This document shows positions 6,597 through 14,104 of a stretch of DNA of 38,611 bases, one piece after another (position 1 is the first letter of the stretch; every line of letters begins with the position of its first letter). The notes under the pieces are model-generated. The model worked only from the letters and a program-made list of their open reading frames with translations. It was not told where the DNA came from and ran no database searches. The position numbers and the translations under genes were made by a program. The stretch is from Oscillospiraceae bacterium (lineage in GTDB: Bacteria > Bacillota > Clostridia > Oscillospirales > Ruminococcaceae), in contig JALEHK010000048.1 of NCBI GenBank assembly GCA_022770625.1, positions 1 through 38,611 of the forward strand, read 5' to 3'.

Positions 6597-8050
6597 TTCG
6601 CGTTTCCTCCTTCCTCACATTTGAGCTTTCCTTCCACCATATAGGAAGCGCCGCCGCATTTGGTGACCGACTCGACCGGGATCTGAAGTTCACGGGCGAT
6701 GATCTCGACCGCCTGCGGGGTGCAGAAGCCGCCGTTGCAGCGTCCCATACCGGTTCGGGTGCGGCGCTTGACACCGTCCAGATCGTGAGCGGGCGGGTTT
6801 TTATGAAGTGCCTGAATAATCTCGCCTTCGGTGACTGTCTCACAGCGGCAGATGATATGCCCAAAACGTGCATCGGACGCGATCAGCGCTCTCCGCGCGT
6901 CGTTATCCAGTTCTCTGAAACGGGGAATCGCGGTTCGGTAAGGATTAAACTCCGCCTTTTCTTTCAGCTCAAGTCCCATCTCACCAAGCAGGCGGACAAC
7001 CTCCTGAGCGATCGCCGGTGCAGAGGAAAGGCCGGGGGATTCGATACCGATCAGCTGAACGACCCCTTTGGCGTGAGCGGAAGGCTCGATCGTAAAGTCG
7101 TGCTCAGCCGTGCAGGCGCGAAGTCCCGCAAAGCTGGTGATGACCGCGCGGGTATTGACGCCGGGAACCGAACGGGAGGCAAGACGCGCAACCGAAGCAA
7201 GTCCTTCCGCCGAGGTCGAAGTGTCCTCACGGTTCTCCCGGTTTTCCGAAGTCGGGCCAAGAAGAAGGTTATGATCGACCGTCGGCGTAACCAGAACGCC
7301 CTTTCCCATTTTGGAAGGGCACTGGAAGATGGTATGGGAAACGGTGCCGCCCTGATTGCGGTCAAGAAGCATATACTCGCCGATTCTCGGGAAAACATGG
7401 TAATCCGTATCGCCGAAAAGCGCGGCGATACGGTCAGCGTAAAGTCCGGCGGCGTTGACGACAAAGCGCGCGCGCACCGACTCGCCTTCTTCCGAAACAA
7501 GCGTCCAGCCATCCTCTTCATAGACAGCATTTGCCACCGTGAATCCGGTCTTTAAGGAAACGCCGTTATCCATCGCGTTTCCCGCTGCCGCGATCGTCAG
7601 CTCATAGGGACATACGATTCCGCCGGTCGGGGCTAAGATCGCCGCGACGACCTCCTTTGACAGCGCGGGCTCAAGTGCGCGCGCCTCGTCTCCGGTCAGC
7701 AGCTGCATTCCGGGCACGCCGTTTTTCTCTCCCCGCTCCATCAGCCCTTCGAGCGTCTTTTGATCCTCATCGTCAAACGCCAGTACCATCGAGCCGTTGC
7801 GCTCAAAAGGAACCGAAAGCTCCTGCGCCGTTTTTTCCATCAGCCGGTTGCCGCGCACGTTCATCTTCGCCATCAGACTTCCCGGAAGGCAGTCAAATCC
7901 GGCGTGTACGATCGCCGAGTTGGCTTTGGATGTGCCCATCGCCACGTCGTCCGCCTTTTCCAGCATACATACGCTGCCGTTATATCGGGAAAGCTCCCGC
8001 GCAGTCAGCGCGCCGACAACGCCGGCTCCGATCACTGCTACATCAAACAT
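6584..8050 (-). CDS. GlpA-like FAD-dependent dehydrogenase with C-terminal BFD-type [2Fe-2S] domain (probable anaerobic glycerol-3-phosphate dehydrogenase)
   Basis: A 488-aa flavoprotein. Residues 1-365 form a DAO/GlpA-type domain opening with the FAD motif GAGVVG (8-13) and containing NSAIVHAGFD, a hallmark of the glycerol-3-phosphate/2-hydroxyglutarate oxidase family. Residues about 395-450 are a BFD-like domain with C401-x-C403 and C438-x4-C443, which should bind a [2Fe-2S] cluster. This architecture matches proteins named anaerobic glycerol-3-phosphate dehydrogenase in Clostridia; an L-2-hydroxy acid remains a possible substrate. It is the first gene of the trio, under a near-consensus promoter (8107-8135). 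No glycerol kinase or facilitator gene lies in the window. The ATG has GAAAGGA about 9 bases upstream. Confidence 0.88.
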   Translation of the reverse strand: MFDVAVIGAGVVGALTARELSRYNGSVCMLEKADDVAMGTSKANSAIVHAGFDCLPGSLMAKMNVRGNRLMEKTAQELSVPFERNGSMVLAFDDEDQKTLEGLMERGEKNGVPGMQLLTGDEARALEPALSKEVVAAILAPTGGIVCPYELTIAAAGNAMDNGVSLKTGFTVANAVYEEDGWTLVSEEGESVRARFVVNAAGLYADRIAALFGDTDYHVFPRIGEYMLLDRNQGGTVSHTIFQCPSKMGKGVLVTPTVDHNLLLGPTSENRENREDTSTSAEGLASVARLASRSVPGVNTRAVITSFAGLRACTAEHDFTIEPSAHAKGVVQLIGIESPGLSSAPAIAQEVVRLLGEMGLELKEKAEFNPYRTAIPRFRELDNDARRALIASDARFGHIICRCETVTEGEIIQALHKNPPAHDLDGVKRRTRTGMGRCNGGFCTPQAVEIIARELQIPVESVTKCGGASYMVEGKLKCEEGGNAKCAK

Positions 8051-8106
8051 TGCTTCACGTCCTTTCTCGAAAGCCGCCGTTGGAAAGCGGCCTCCGCCCT
8101 GCTTCC

Positions 8107-8135
8107 ATTTTAGACGAAAGGAGGGCGGTTGTCAA
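8107..8135 (-). promoter_or_regulatory. Promoter of the GlpA-like operon
   Basis: Minus strand: TTGACA (8130-8135), 17-bp spacer, TAAAAT (8107-8112). The leader contains a GCCGC/GCGGC inverted repeat before the ribosome site. Confidence 0.85.
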
Positions 8136-8191
8136 TCGAAATGGACGCGGAGGTTTTTCAGAAAACGGAAGAGTTTACATAAAAGCCGCAA

Positions 8192-8234
8192 GGAGAAAAA
8201 ACAGAGCAGGCATGAATATCCTCATGCCTGCTCT
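8192..8234 (-). terminator. Terminator of the HMA-ZIP operon
   Basis: Minus strand: a perfect 13-bp stem AGAGCAGGCATGA with its complement (8222-8234 and 8203-8215), 6-base loop, then GTTTTTTCTCC. It lies about 50 bases after the ZIP stop codon. Confidence 0.92.
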
Positions 8235-8287
8235 AAAAGAGAGAGTCGATTGTTTTCTGTAATCCGCCGGTAAAATTTCCGGAACGC

Positions 8288-9076
8288 TTAACCGAGTGCG
8301 ACGTCCAGCACCATCATCAGGCTGAAGCCGACCGCAAAGAAGATCGTTCCGAGGTTGGAATGCTTGCCCTGCGACATCTCGGGGATCAGCTCTTCAACGA
8401 CCACATAGAGCATCGCCCCCGCCGCGAAACTGAGCAGATAGGGCAGTGCCGGTATGATCAGCCGGGCCGCCAGAATCGTAAGCACCGCCCCGATCGGTTC
8501 GACAACACCCGAAAGCACCCCGCCCGCGAAGGCACGGGATTTTTTCATGCCCTCGGCTCTGAGCGGCATCGAAATGATCGCGCCCTCGGGAAAGTTCTGG
8601 ATCGCAATCCCGAGCGAGAGGGCAAGCGCGCCCATTGCGGTGATCTGCTCGCTGCCCATCAGGTAGCCCGCATAAACAACACCGACCGCCATTCCTTCGG
8701 GAATGTTATGGAGCGTTACCGCGAGAACGAGCATGGTCGTCCGCTGGAGCTTACTGTGCGGTCCTTCGGCGCTTTCGCTGCCCATATGAAGGTGCGGAAT
8801 CAGACGGTCGAGCAGCAGCAGGAAAAGAATCCCCGCCCAGAAGCCCGCCGTCGCGGGGAAAAACGACCATCTTCCGAGCGACTCCGACTGCTCCATCGCC
8901 GGGATCAGCAGGCTCCAGATCGACGTCGCTACCATAACTCCGGCGGCAAATCCGGTCAGCGAACGCTGTACCCGGCCGCTGAGCGTTTTCTTCATAAAGA
9001 AAACGCAGGCTGACCCCAAAGATGTTCCAATAAACGGGATCGCAATCCCATAGACCGCTTCCATTTGCATCATCAT
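8288..9076 (-). CDS. ZIP family divalent metal transporter (GufA type)
   Basis: A 262-aa membrane protein of the ZIP family, which moves zinc, iron or related ions into the cytosol. It has about eight hydrophobic helices. The binuclear metal-site helices are visible: H123-N-I-P-E127-G in helix 4 and Q160-N-F-P-E164-G in helix 5. The Q in place of H in the second motif is typical of GufA-type members. A cytosolic loop near residues 95-112 (HLHMGSESAEGPHSK) is His-containing and may bind metal. Three ATGs occur in a row at the start; 9076 is given, but the third (9070) has better spacing to AAAGGA. It is the second gene after an HMA-domain protein, with a 63-base gap and a shared terminator. 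Confidence 0.93.
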   Translation of the reverse strand: MMMQMEAVYGIAIPFIGTSLGSACVFFMKKTLSGRVQRSLTGFAAGVMVATSIWSLLIPAMEQSESLGRWSFFPATAGFWAGILFLLLLDRLIPHLHMGSESAEGPHSKLQRTTMLVLAVTLHNIPEGMAVGVVYAGYLMGSEQITAMGALALSLGIAIQNFPEGAIISMPLRAEGMKKSRAFAGGVLSGVVEPIGAVLTILAARLIIPALPYLLSFAAGAMLYVVVEELIPEMSQGKHSNLGTIFFAVGFSLMMVLDVALG

Positions 9077-9139
9077 GTTCCTTTCTGGATCTATTAGACC
9101 GGGTCTTGGAAAGACCGTTATGAAAAAGGACGGAACGGA

Positions 9140-9403
9140 TCATTTTTTGAAGAGACGGGCGAAAAAGCCTTCTTTCTGATACGGCTCTTCTTTTACGTCT
9201 AAAAGCCGATAGCCCGTTTCTTCAATGGCGGTGCTGAGTTTTTCCTCGTCCACGGCTCCGTCGGTCAGGATCACCGTCTCGCCTTTGGTATGGGAGGAGG
9301 TCACCTTTTTGACGTCGGGAAAAGCCCGGCGCACCGCATCGTTGATATGACTCTCGCACATTCCGCACATCATTCCGTCGATTTTCAGTGTGATTTTTTT
9401 CAT
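9140..9403 (-). CDS. Heavy-metal-associated (HMA) domain protein, CopZ/MerP-like
   Basis: An 87-aa protein with a single ferredoxin-like HMA domain (residues 1-67). The metal-binding loop is GMMCGMCESH, that is CxxC, as in copper chaperones and in the N-termini of P-type ATPases. The last 20 residues form a short basic and aromatic tail (EGFFARLFKK), possibly an amphipathic helix. It is the first gene of an operon with a ZIP transporter, which suggests a metal buffer or delivery role; copper versus zinc cannot be told from the sequence. The ATG at 9403 was preferred over an upstream in-frame start at 9433. The ribosome site GAGG (9412-9416) sits in the loop of a small A/U hairpin, which may affect expression. 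Confidence 0.88.
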   Translation of the reverse strand: MKKITLKIDGMMCGMCESHINDAVRRAFPDVKKVTSSHTKGETVILTDGAVDEEKLSTAIEETGYRLLDVKEEPYQKEGFFARLFKK

Positions 9404-9501
9404 GAATAAACGCCTCTTTATTTGAGTAAGCAAAAGCCAACTCCACAGGATAAAAAATACCCTCGCACAGACCCATCCGGCAAAGTTTTTTACCTACTCA
9501 T
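9404..9501 (-). promoter_or_regulatory. Candidate structured leader RNA upstream of the HMA-ZIP operon
   Basis: About 95 bases separate a strong promoter (9502-9530) from the HMA start codon. Possible pairings on the minus strand are an outer stem GAGTAGGT (9492-9499) with GCTTACTC (9424-9431, including G-U pairs), an inner GCC/GGC (9479-9481 with 9436-9438), and a hairpin GGGTA/TATCC (9458-9462 with 9448-9452). Directly after lies an A/U hairpin AATAAA/TTTATT (9405-9422) with the ribosome site in its loop. The loops GGATGGGTCTGTGCGA and TGTGGAGTT are unpaired and purine-rich. I could not match it to a riboswitch class I know. Caution: the expected transcription start (about 9494-9498) would cut into the outer stem. 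Confidence 0.45.
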
Positions 9502-9530
9502 ATTATAGGAAAAAAACAGAAGGATGTCAA
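9502..9530 (-). promoter_or_regulatory. Promoter of the HMA-ZIP operon
   Basis: Minus strand: TTGACA (9525-9530), 17-bp spacer, TATAAT (9502-9507), a full consensus promoter. Such strength suggests that control occurs through a repressor or through the leader. Confidence 0.88.
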
Positions 9531-9620
9531 GGGGAGGGGGTTCCTTCTCCAGATTCCTATCCTTCACAAAAATATCACAAACAAAGATAAGAAACAGGTG
9601 CTTATGGATAAAAAAATGTA

Positions 9621-9649
9621 TTGACTTTTGCGGAACAGATCGATATAAT
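9621..9649 (+). promoter_or_regulatory. Promoter of carboxylesterase 1
   Basis: TTGACT (9621-9626), 17-bp spacer, TATAAT (9644-9649), about 75 bases ahead of the start codon. Confidence 0.85.
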
Positions 9650-9725
9650 ATTGTCATAAAGTTCCGAATCAATCGGGATCACTGTCCATTATAACAAATA
9701 TATTGATCGAAAAGGAGCGTCTGTC

Positions 9726-11285
9726 ATGGCAAGAAATTTTGTCTGCAACACAAAAGATCCGATCGTCGAGACCAAATACGGAAAACTCCGCGGATTTATT
9801 CTTGATAACACCTATACCTTTTACGGGATCAAGTACGCAAACGCCGGCCGTTTCCAACTTCCGACCGAACCGGATTCCTGGGAAGGGGTCAAGGACGCGC
9901 TGGGCTACGGATACGTCTGCCCGATGCTGACTCAGGACAAGCCCGGCTCGGGTGAGCTGAAGGTTCCCCACCGTTACTGGCCGATGGACGAAAACTGCCA
10001 GTACCTGAACATCTGGACCCAGTCGATCGATAAGAACGCCAAAAAGCCGGTCATGGTCTGGCTGCACGGCGGCGGATTCTTTGCCGGTTCCTCGATCGAA
10101 CAGCAGGCGTATGACGGCGCAAGCCTTTCCCAGTTCGGAGACGTTGTTGTCGTTACCCTCAACCATCGTCTGAACATTCTGGGCTATCTGGATATGTCCT
10201 CCTTCGGCGAAAAGTACAAAAACTCCGGTAATGCCGGCAACGCCGATATGGTCGCGGCGCTTCGATGGATTCACGAAAATATTGCCGCTTTCGGCGGCGA
10301 TCCCGAAAACGTCACCCTCTTCGGTCAGTCGGGCGGCGGCATGAAGGTCTACTCGCTGATGCAGACGCCTTCCGCTGACGGTCTCTTCCACAAGGGCATC
10401 ATCCAGTCGGGCGTTGCGAATATGGGCGGCGGAAAACCCGGCGACACCTCGCTGATCGGCAAGGCGCTGATGGAAGAACTGGGCTTCGACAGCGTAGAGC
10501 AGCTTGAAACCGTTCCCTACCGCAAGCTCGCCGCCGCTTACAACAAAGTAAGCCCCGCGCTTGCCAAGAAGGGCGAATATGTCGGCGCATCCGGCCCGAT
10601 CCCGGACGACTTCTATCCCGGCGATCCCTTTGACATCGGCTTTACCGATCACGCAAAGACGATCCCCGTCATGGTCGGAACCGTTCTGGACGAGTTTATG
10701 GCTTTTGCTCCCGGCAAGGCCGACCGTCATACCCGCACCGAAGCGGACGCCCGCGCAATGGTTGCCGCTCATTTCGGCGAAGAGAACGCGGATGAACTGA
10801 TCGCGCTCTTCAAAGAAGCCTATCCCGGAAAACCGGTCGATGATCTCATCACCCTCGACGGCTTCTTCCGCAAGGCAAGCAAGGACTTTATCGCGAAGAA
10901 ATCTGAGTGCCCCGAAGCGGCTACCTACTCCTATATGTTCAACCTCGAGCTTCCGGTTGACGAAGGTTCCGGCCCGTGGCACTGCTCCGAGATTCCGTTC
11001 GTTTTCCACAACGCTCATTCGACTCCTTACTGCTGCATTCCCGGCGTAACCGAAAAGCTGGAGTACCAGATGTCCTCCGCATGGGTCAACTTTGCCCGCT
11101 TCGGCAACCCCGGCGATCCCAGCCTTCCCGCATGGCCTGCCTGCAAGCCGGGCGATGAGGCCTGCATGTTCTTTGACAGAGAGTGCACCCTCCATCACAA
11201 CCACGATAACGCCCTGGTCGAAAAGCACATGGCCGCCGCTCCCAAGTTCCGTCCGGGCGGTGACGACGTGGAAATTCAGCATTAA
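9726..11285 (+). CDS. Type-B carboxylesterase/lipase family protein, paralog 1
   Basis: A 519-aa alpha/beta-hydrolase of the carboxylesterase type-B family (PnbA-like), hydrolysing carboxylic esters. The oxyanion hole is HGGG (114-117), the nucleophile elbow is G-Q-S202-G-G, the acid is probably E323 in VLDEF, and the catalytic His is H419 in GPWHCSEIPFVF. There is no signal peptide, so it acts in the cytosol. Length is normal. The ATG at 9726 follows AAGGAG. A closely similar paralog lies at 12387-13958, with a lipoprotein gene between them. The two share the C-terminal VEIQH ending and most motifs. The natural substrate is unknown; acylated plant sugars or phenolic esters are possible but not shown. 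Confidence 0.93.
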   Translation: MARNFVCNTKDPIVETKYGKLRGFILDNTYTFYGIKYANAGRFQLPTEPDSWEGVKDALGYGYVCPMLTQDKPGSGELKVPHRYWPMDENCQYLNIWTQSIDKNAKKPVMVWLHGGGFFAGSSIEQQAYDGASLSQFGDVVVVTLNHRLNILGYLDMSSFGEKYKNSGNAGNADMVAALRWIHENIAAFGGDPENVTLFGQSGGGMKVYSLMQTPSADGLFHKGIIQSGVANMGGGKPGDTSLIGKALMEELGFDSVEQLETVPYRKLAAAYNKVSPALAKKGEYVGASGPIPDDFYPGDPFDIGFTDHAKTIPVMVGTVLDEFMAFAPGKADRHTRTEADARAMVAAHFGEENADELIALFKEAYPGKPVDDLITLDGFFRKASKDFIAKKSECPEAATYSYMFNLELPVDEGSGPWHCSEIPFVFHNAHSTPYCCIPGVTEKLEYQMSSAWVNFARFGNPGDPSLPAWPACKPGDEACMFFDRECTLHHNHDNALVEKHMAAAPKFRPGGDDVEIQH

Positions 11286-11320
11286 TTAGCGCTAAGAGAA
11301 TATATAAAAGACGATGCTAC

Positions 11321-12358
11321 GTGAAAAGTATTAAGTGGTATTCTATTTTTCTCCTGCCGTTTGTTCTCTTTCTGTCTGGCTGTCAGGAGAAACAGGCGGA
11401 TTCCTTTCATCCTCTCTCTTCTGTTCAGACGGCGGCATCTTTCGGCGATACCCTTTATTTTCGTTCGATGGACGACGCACTTTATCTCTGGAAGGACGGA
11501 ACCGCCGTTCTTTTAAAAGATGATTTCTGGGGATATGATATGCACGCCGATAAAGGCGGGGTATATTACGCGGAAAACTCTGTCGATGCGGCGGAAAATC
11601 CGACCGTTGGTCTGTTTTACTACTCGCTTCGAAGCAAAACGGCGGAAAAACTGATGGATGCGGGAACGCTTCCGGAACTGAACCCGTTTTCAGAGATAAA
11701 CGCATGGCGGGACGGAGAAGATATCTGTATCTGTGCGAAAAAGAAGGACGGACAATATGCGCTCTGGCTTTTAACGGAAAAAGGAACCTTCTCCTCGGTC
11801 GTAAAACTTCCTTCGGACGTTTCTTCTCTTCGATACCGGTATGGGAATAAAATCATATACAGCTCCGGTTCTGCCGTCTGGTCTTTTGACTGCCGGACAG
11901 GGGAAACCTCTCTTCTGGCGGAGGATGCATCTTCCGTCGGATATTGCGGAGACTGTCTGATTCTCTACCAAAGCCGGACGGAAGACGGACAGTTTTTATA
12001 TGAGTCCGTCGATCTAAGCACCGGAGAAAGAATACCGTTTACGGAAAGTCAGGCAATCTGGACAGCCAACGATTCCTTCACTGTCCTGAAAGCCGAAAAT
12101 AACACGTACATCTATACGCTGCGGGAAAATGAGCGGGAGTTTCTTACAATTCAATGCGGCGGGGAAGATCTTCTTCTCGGCAGTTATCAGAATCTCTTAT
12201 TGCGTCCCGTACTGACCGACCATTTTTTCTGCTTCTATGAATACGCTCCCAATGAGAGTATCAACCCGCCGTTTGCTGTCGAAACGAGTTCTCTCTTTTC
12301 CATGAAGTTGGCAGAAAATGGCGGATACAATTACTGTTTGCAGTTAAAAAACAATTGA
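11321..12358 (+). CDS. Lipoprotein of unknown function, probable beta-propeller
   Basis: A 345-aa exported lipoprotein. The signal peptide ends in a lipobox L-S-G-C21. The remainder shows repeated short strands with Tyr, Trp and Gly (for example DALYLWKDGT, YALWLLTEKGT, AVWSFDCRTGE, NTYIYTLRENE), a pattern of beta-propeller blades as in DUF5050-type proteins; this is inference. No catalytic motif is seen. The start is GTG at 11321 with only a weak ribosome site, and no better in-frame start exists. The gene is visibly AT-richer than the esterases on either side and sits exactly between them. This suggests later insertion or different ancestry. It may be read through from the first esterase, since no terminator separates them. 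Confidence 0.8.
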   Translation: MKSIKWYSIFLLPFVLFLSGCQEKQADSFHPLSSVQTAASFGDTLYFRSMDDALYLWKDGTAVLLKDDFWGYDMHADKGGVYYAENSVDAAENPTVGLFYYSLRSKTAEKLMDAGTLPELNPFSEINAWRDGEDICICAKKKDGQYALWLLTEKGTFSSVVKLPSDVSSLRYRYGNKIIYSSGSAVWSFDCRTGETSLLAEDASSVGYCGDCLILYQSRTEDGQFLYESVDLSTGERIPFTESQAIWTANDSFTVLKAENNTYIYTLRENEREFLTIQCGGEDLLLGSYQNLLLRPVLTDHFFCFYEYAPNESINPPFAVETSSLFSMKLAENGGYNYCLQLKNN

Positions 12359-12386
12359 TCATAACCACGAAAGGAACGAAAAAATT

Positions 12387-13958
12387 ATGGCACACAAATT
12401 TGTCTGCTCGACAACCGCACCGATCGTCGATACCAAGGCCGGCAAGCTGCGCGGCTTCCTTCTCGACAACACCTATACCTTCTACGGCATCAAGTACGCC
12501 GATGCCGCCCGCTTCCAGATGCCCCACGACGTAGCGCCCTGGGAAGGGGTCAAGGACGCGCTCGGCTACGGCTATGTCTGCCCGATGCTCTCTCAGGACA
12601 AACCCGGCTCCGGCGAGCTGAAGGTTCCCCACCGCTACTGGCCGATGGACGAGAACTGCCAGTACTTAAATGTCTGGACTCAGTCGATCGACAAGGACGC
12701 CAAAAAGCCGGTCATGGTCTGGCTGCACGGCGGCGGATTCTCGGCAGGCTCTTCGATCGAGCAGGTCGCTTATGACGGCAAAAACATGAGCCAGTACGGC
12801 GATGTCGTTGTCGTTACGATCAACCACCGTCTGAACATCTTAGGCTATCTCGACCTCTCCCCCTTCGGCGAGAAATACAAAAACTCCTGCAACGCCGGCA
12901 ACGCCGATATGGTCGCGGCACTCAAATGGGTGCATGAAAACATCGCTTCCTTCGGCGGCGATCCCGAAAACGTCACCATCTTCGGTCAGTCGGGCGGCGG
13001 CATGAAGGTCTGGACGCTGATGCAGACGCCCGAAGCGGACGGTCTCTTCCATAAAGGCATTATCCAGTCGGGTCTTCTCGACGGTCTTGGACTCGGTGCC
13101 GACGCGTTCGGCAAAAAAGCCGACGGTACCGAAATCGTAAAGGCGCTGATGAAAGAGCTGGGCTTTGATAAAGTCGAGCAGCTCGAAACCGTTCCCTATG
13201 ACGATCTGGCGGAAGCCTACAACAAGGTCGCGCCCGTCCTCGCAAAAGAAGGGAAATATATCGGCGGAAGCGGCCCGCTCTCCAACGAGTTCTATGACGG
13301 CGACCCCCGCGACGTCGGCTTCAACGCCCACGCCAGAACGATCCCCGTCATGATCGGCACCGTTCTCGACGAGTTCATGGGCTTTGGCCCCGGCAACCCC
13401 AACCGCAACACGATGACCGCTGAAGAGGCGCGCGCGATGATCGCAGGCGTTTACGGCGAGGAAAATGCCGACGAGATGATCGCGCTGTTTGAGAAAGCCT
13501 ATCCCGGAAAGAACCTCTGCGACCTCGTCACCCTCGACTCTGCTTTCCGCGCTCCGACCAAGGACTTTATCGCGAAGAAATCCGAGTGCCCCGAAGCGCC
13601 GACCTATTCGTATATGTTTGCCTACGAATTCCCGGTGGACGAAGGCGCAGGCCCCTGGCACTGCTCCGAGATTCCGTTTGTTTTCCACAACACCGAACTG
13701 GTTCCTGTCTGCAACAAACCCGGCGTATCGGACGAACTGGAACATCGGATGTTTGCCGCCTGGACCAACTTTGCCAAATACGGCGACCCGAACGACGTAA
13801 GCCTGCCTGAATGGCCCGCCTGCAAGCCCGGCGACGAAGCCTGCATGATCTTTGACGAGACCTGCGAGGTTCGCCACAATCACGATAACGAACTGATCAA
13901 AAAGCACCTCACCTGTGCTCCGAAGTTCGGCATGGGCCACGTTGAAATTCAGCACTAA
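12387..13958 (+). CDS. Type-B carboxylesterase/lipase family protein, paralog 2
   Basis: A 523-aa cytosolic carboxylesterase, clearly a duplicate of the gene at 9726-11285. It keeps HGGG (114-117), G-Q-S202-G-G, VLDEF and GPWHCSEIPFVF in the same places. The main differences are an insertion after IIQSG (about residues 230-250, rich in Gly and Asp) and scattered changes near the substrate pocket, such as GGGFSAGSS for GGGFFAGSS and VWTLMQ for VYSLMQ. These suggest diverged specificity. Many synonymous codons differ, so the duplication is not recent. The ATG at 12387 has GAAAGGAA upstream. The gene starts 28 bases after the lipoprotein gene and ends at a strong terminator (13973-14005), so the three genes may form one operon. 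Confidence 0.93.
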   Translation: MAHKFVCSTTAPIVDTKAGKLRGFLLDNTYTFYGIKYADAARFQMPHDVAPWEGVKDALGYGYVCPMLSQDKPGSGELKVPHRYWPMDENCQYLNVWTQSIDKDAKKPVMVWLHGGGFSAGSSIEQVAYDGKNMSQYGDVVVVTINHRLNILGYLDLSPFGEKYKNSCNAGNADMVAALKWVHENIASFGGDPENVTIFGQSGGGMKVWTLMQTPEADGLFHKGIIQSGLLDGLGLGADAFGKKADGTEIVKALMKELGFDKVEQLETVPYDDLAEAYNKVAPVLAKEGKYIGGSGPLSNEFYDGDPRDVGFNAHARTIPVMIGTVLDEFMGFGPGNPNRNTMTAEEARAMIAGVYGEENADEMIALFEKAYPGKNLCDLVTLDSAFRAPTKDFIAKKSECPEAPTYSYMFAYEFPVDEGAGPWHCSEIPFVFHNTELVPVCNKPGVSDELEHRMFAAWTNFAKYGDPNDVSLPEWPACKPGDEACMIFDETCEVRHNHDNELIKKHLTCAPKFGMGHVEIQH

Positions 13959-13972
13959 GCAAAACCTTTCTG

Positions 13973-14005
13973 CCCCGTTCCGGTATTCCCGGGACGGGGT
14001 TTTTC
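13973..14005 (+). terminator. Terminator of the esterase cluster
   Basis: An 11-bp stem CCCCGTTCCGG (13973-13983) with 13989-13999, one G-T pair and 5-base loop, is followed by TTTTTC. It begins 14 bases after the stop codon of esterase 2. Confidence 0.92.
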
Positions 14006-14031
14006 TGTTTCGTCATACCTTTCTTCCGCGC

Positions 14032-14071
14032 GGCGTACACTGGCGTACACTGACGTACACTGGCATACACT
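14032..14071 (+). repeat. Four tandem 10-bp repeats upstream of the carboxypeptidase gene
   Basis: Units are GGCGTACACT, GGCGTACACT, GACGTACACT and GGCATACACT, with no spacing between them. A fifth, degenerate unit AACATAATCA follows and contains a possible -10 box (CATAAT, 14075-14080). The period of about one helical turn puts each copy on the same face of the DNA, as for an operator bound cooperatively. No open reading frame crosses it convincingly. Confidence 0.8.
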
Positions 14072-14104
14072 AACATAATCAGAAAACACGAAGAGAGGAA
14101 CGCT

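Noticed and set aside
9669-11282. 537-aa open frame on the minus strand opposite esterase 1
   Set aside because: It mirrors the esterase codons on the other strand; the same kind of shadow occurs opposite esterase 2. It has low-complexity Val/Gly/Arg content, no ribosome site and no known domain.
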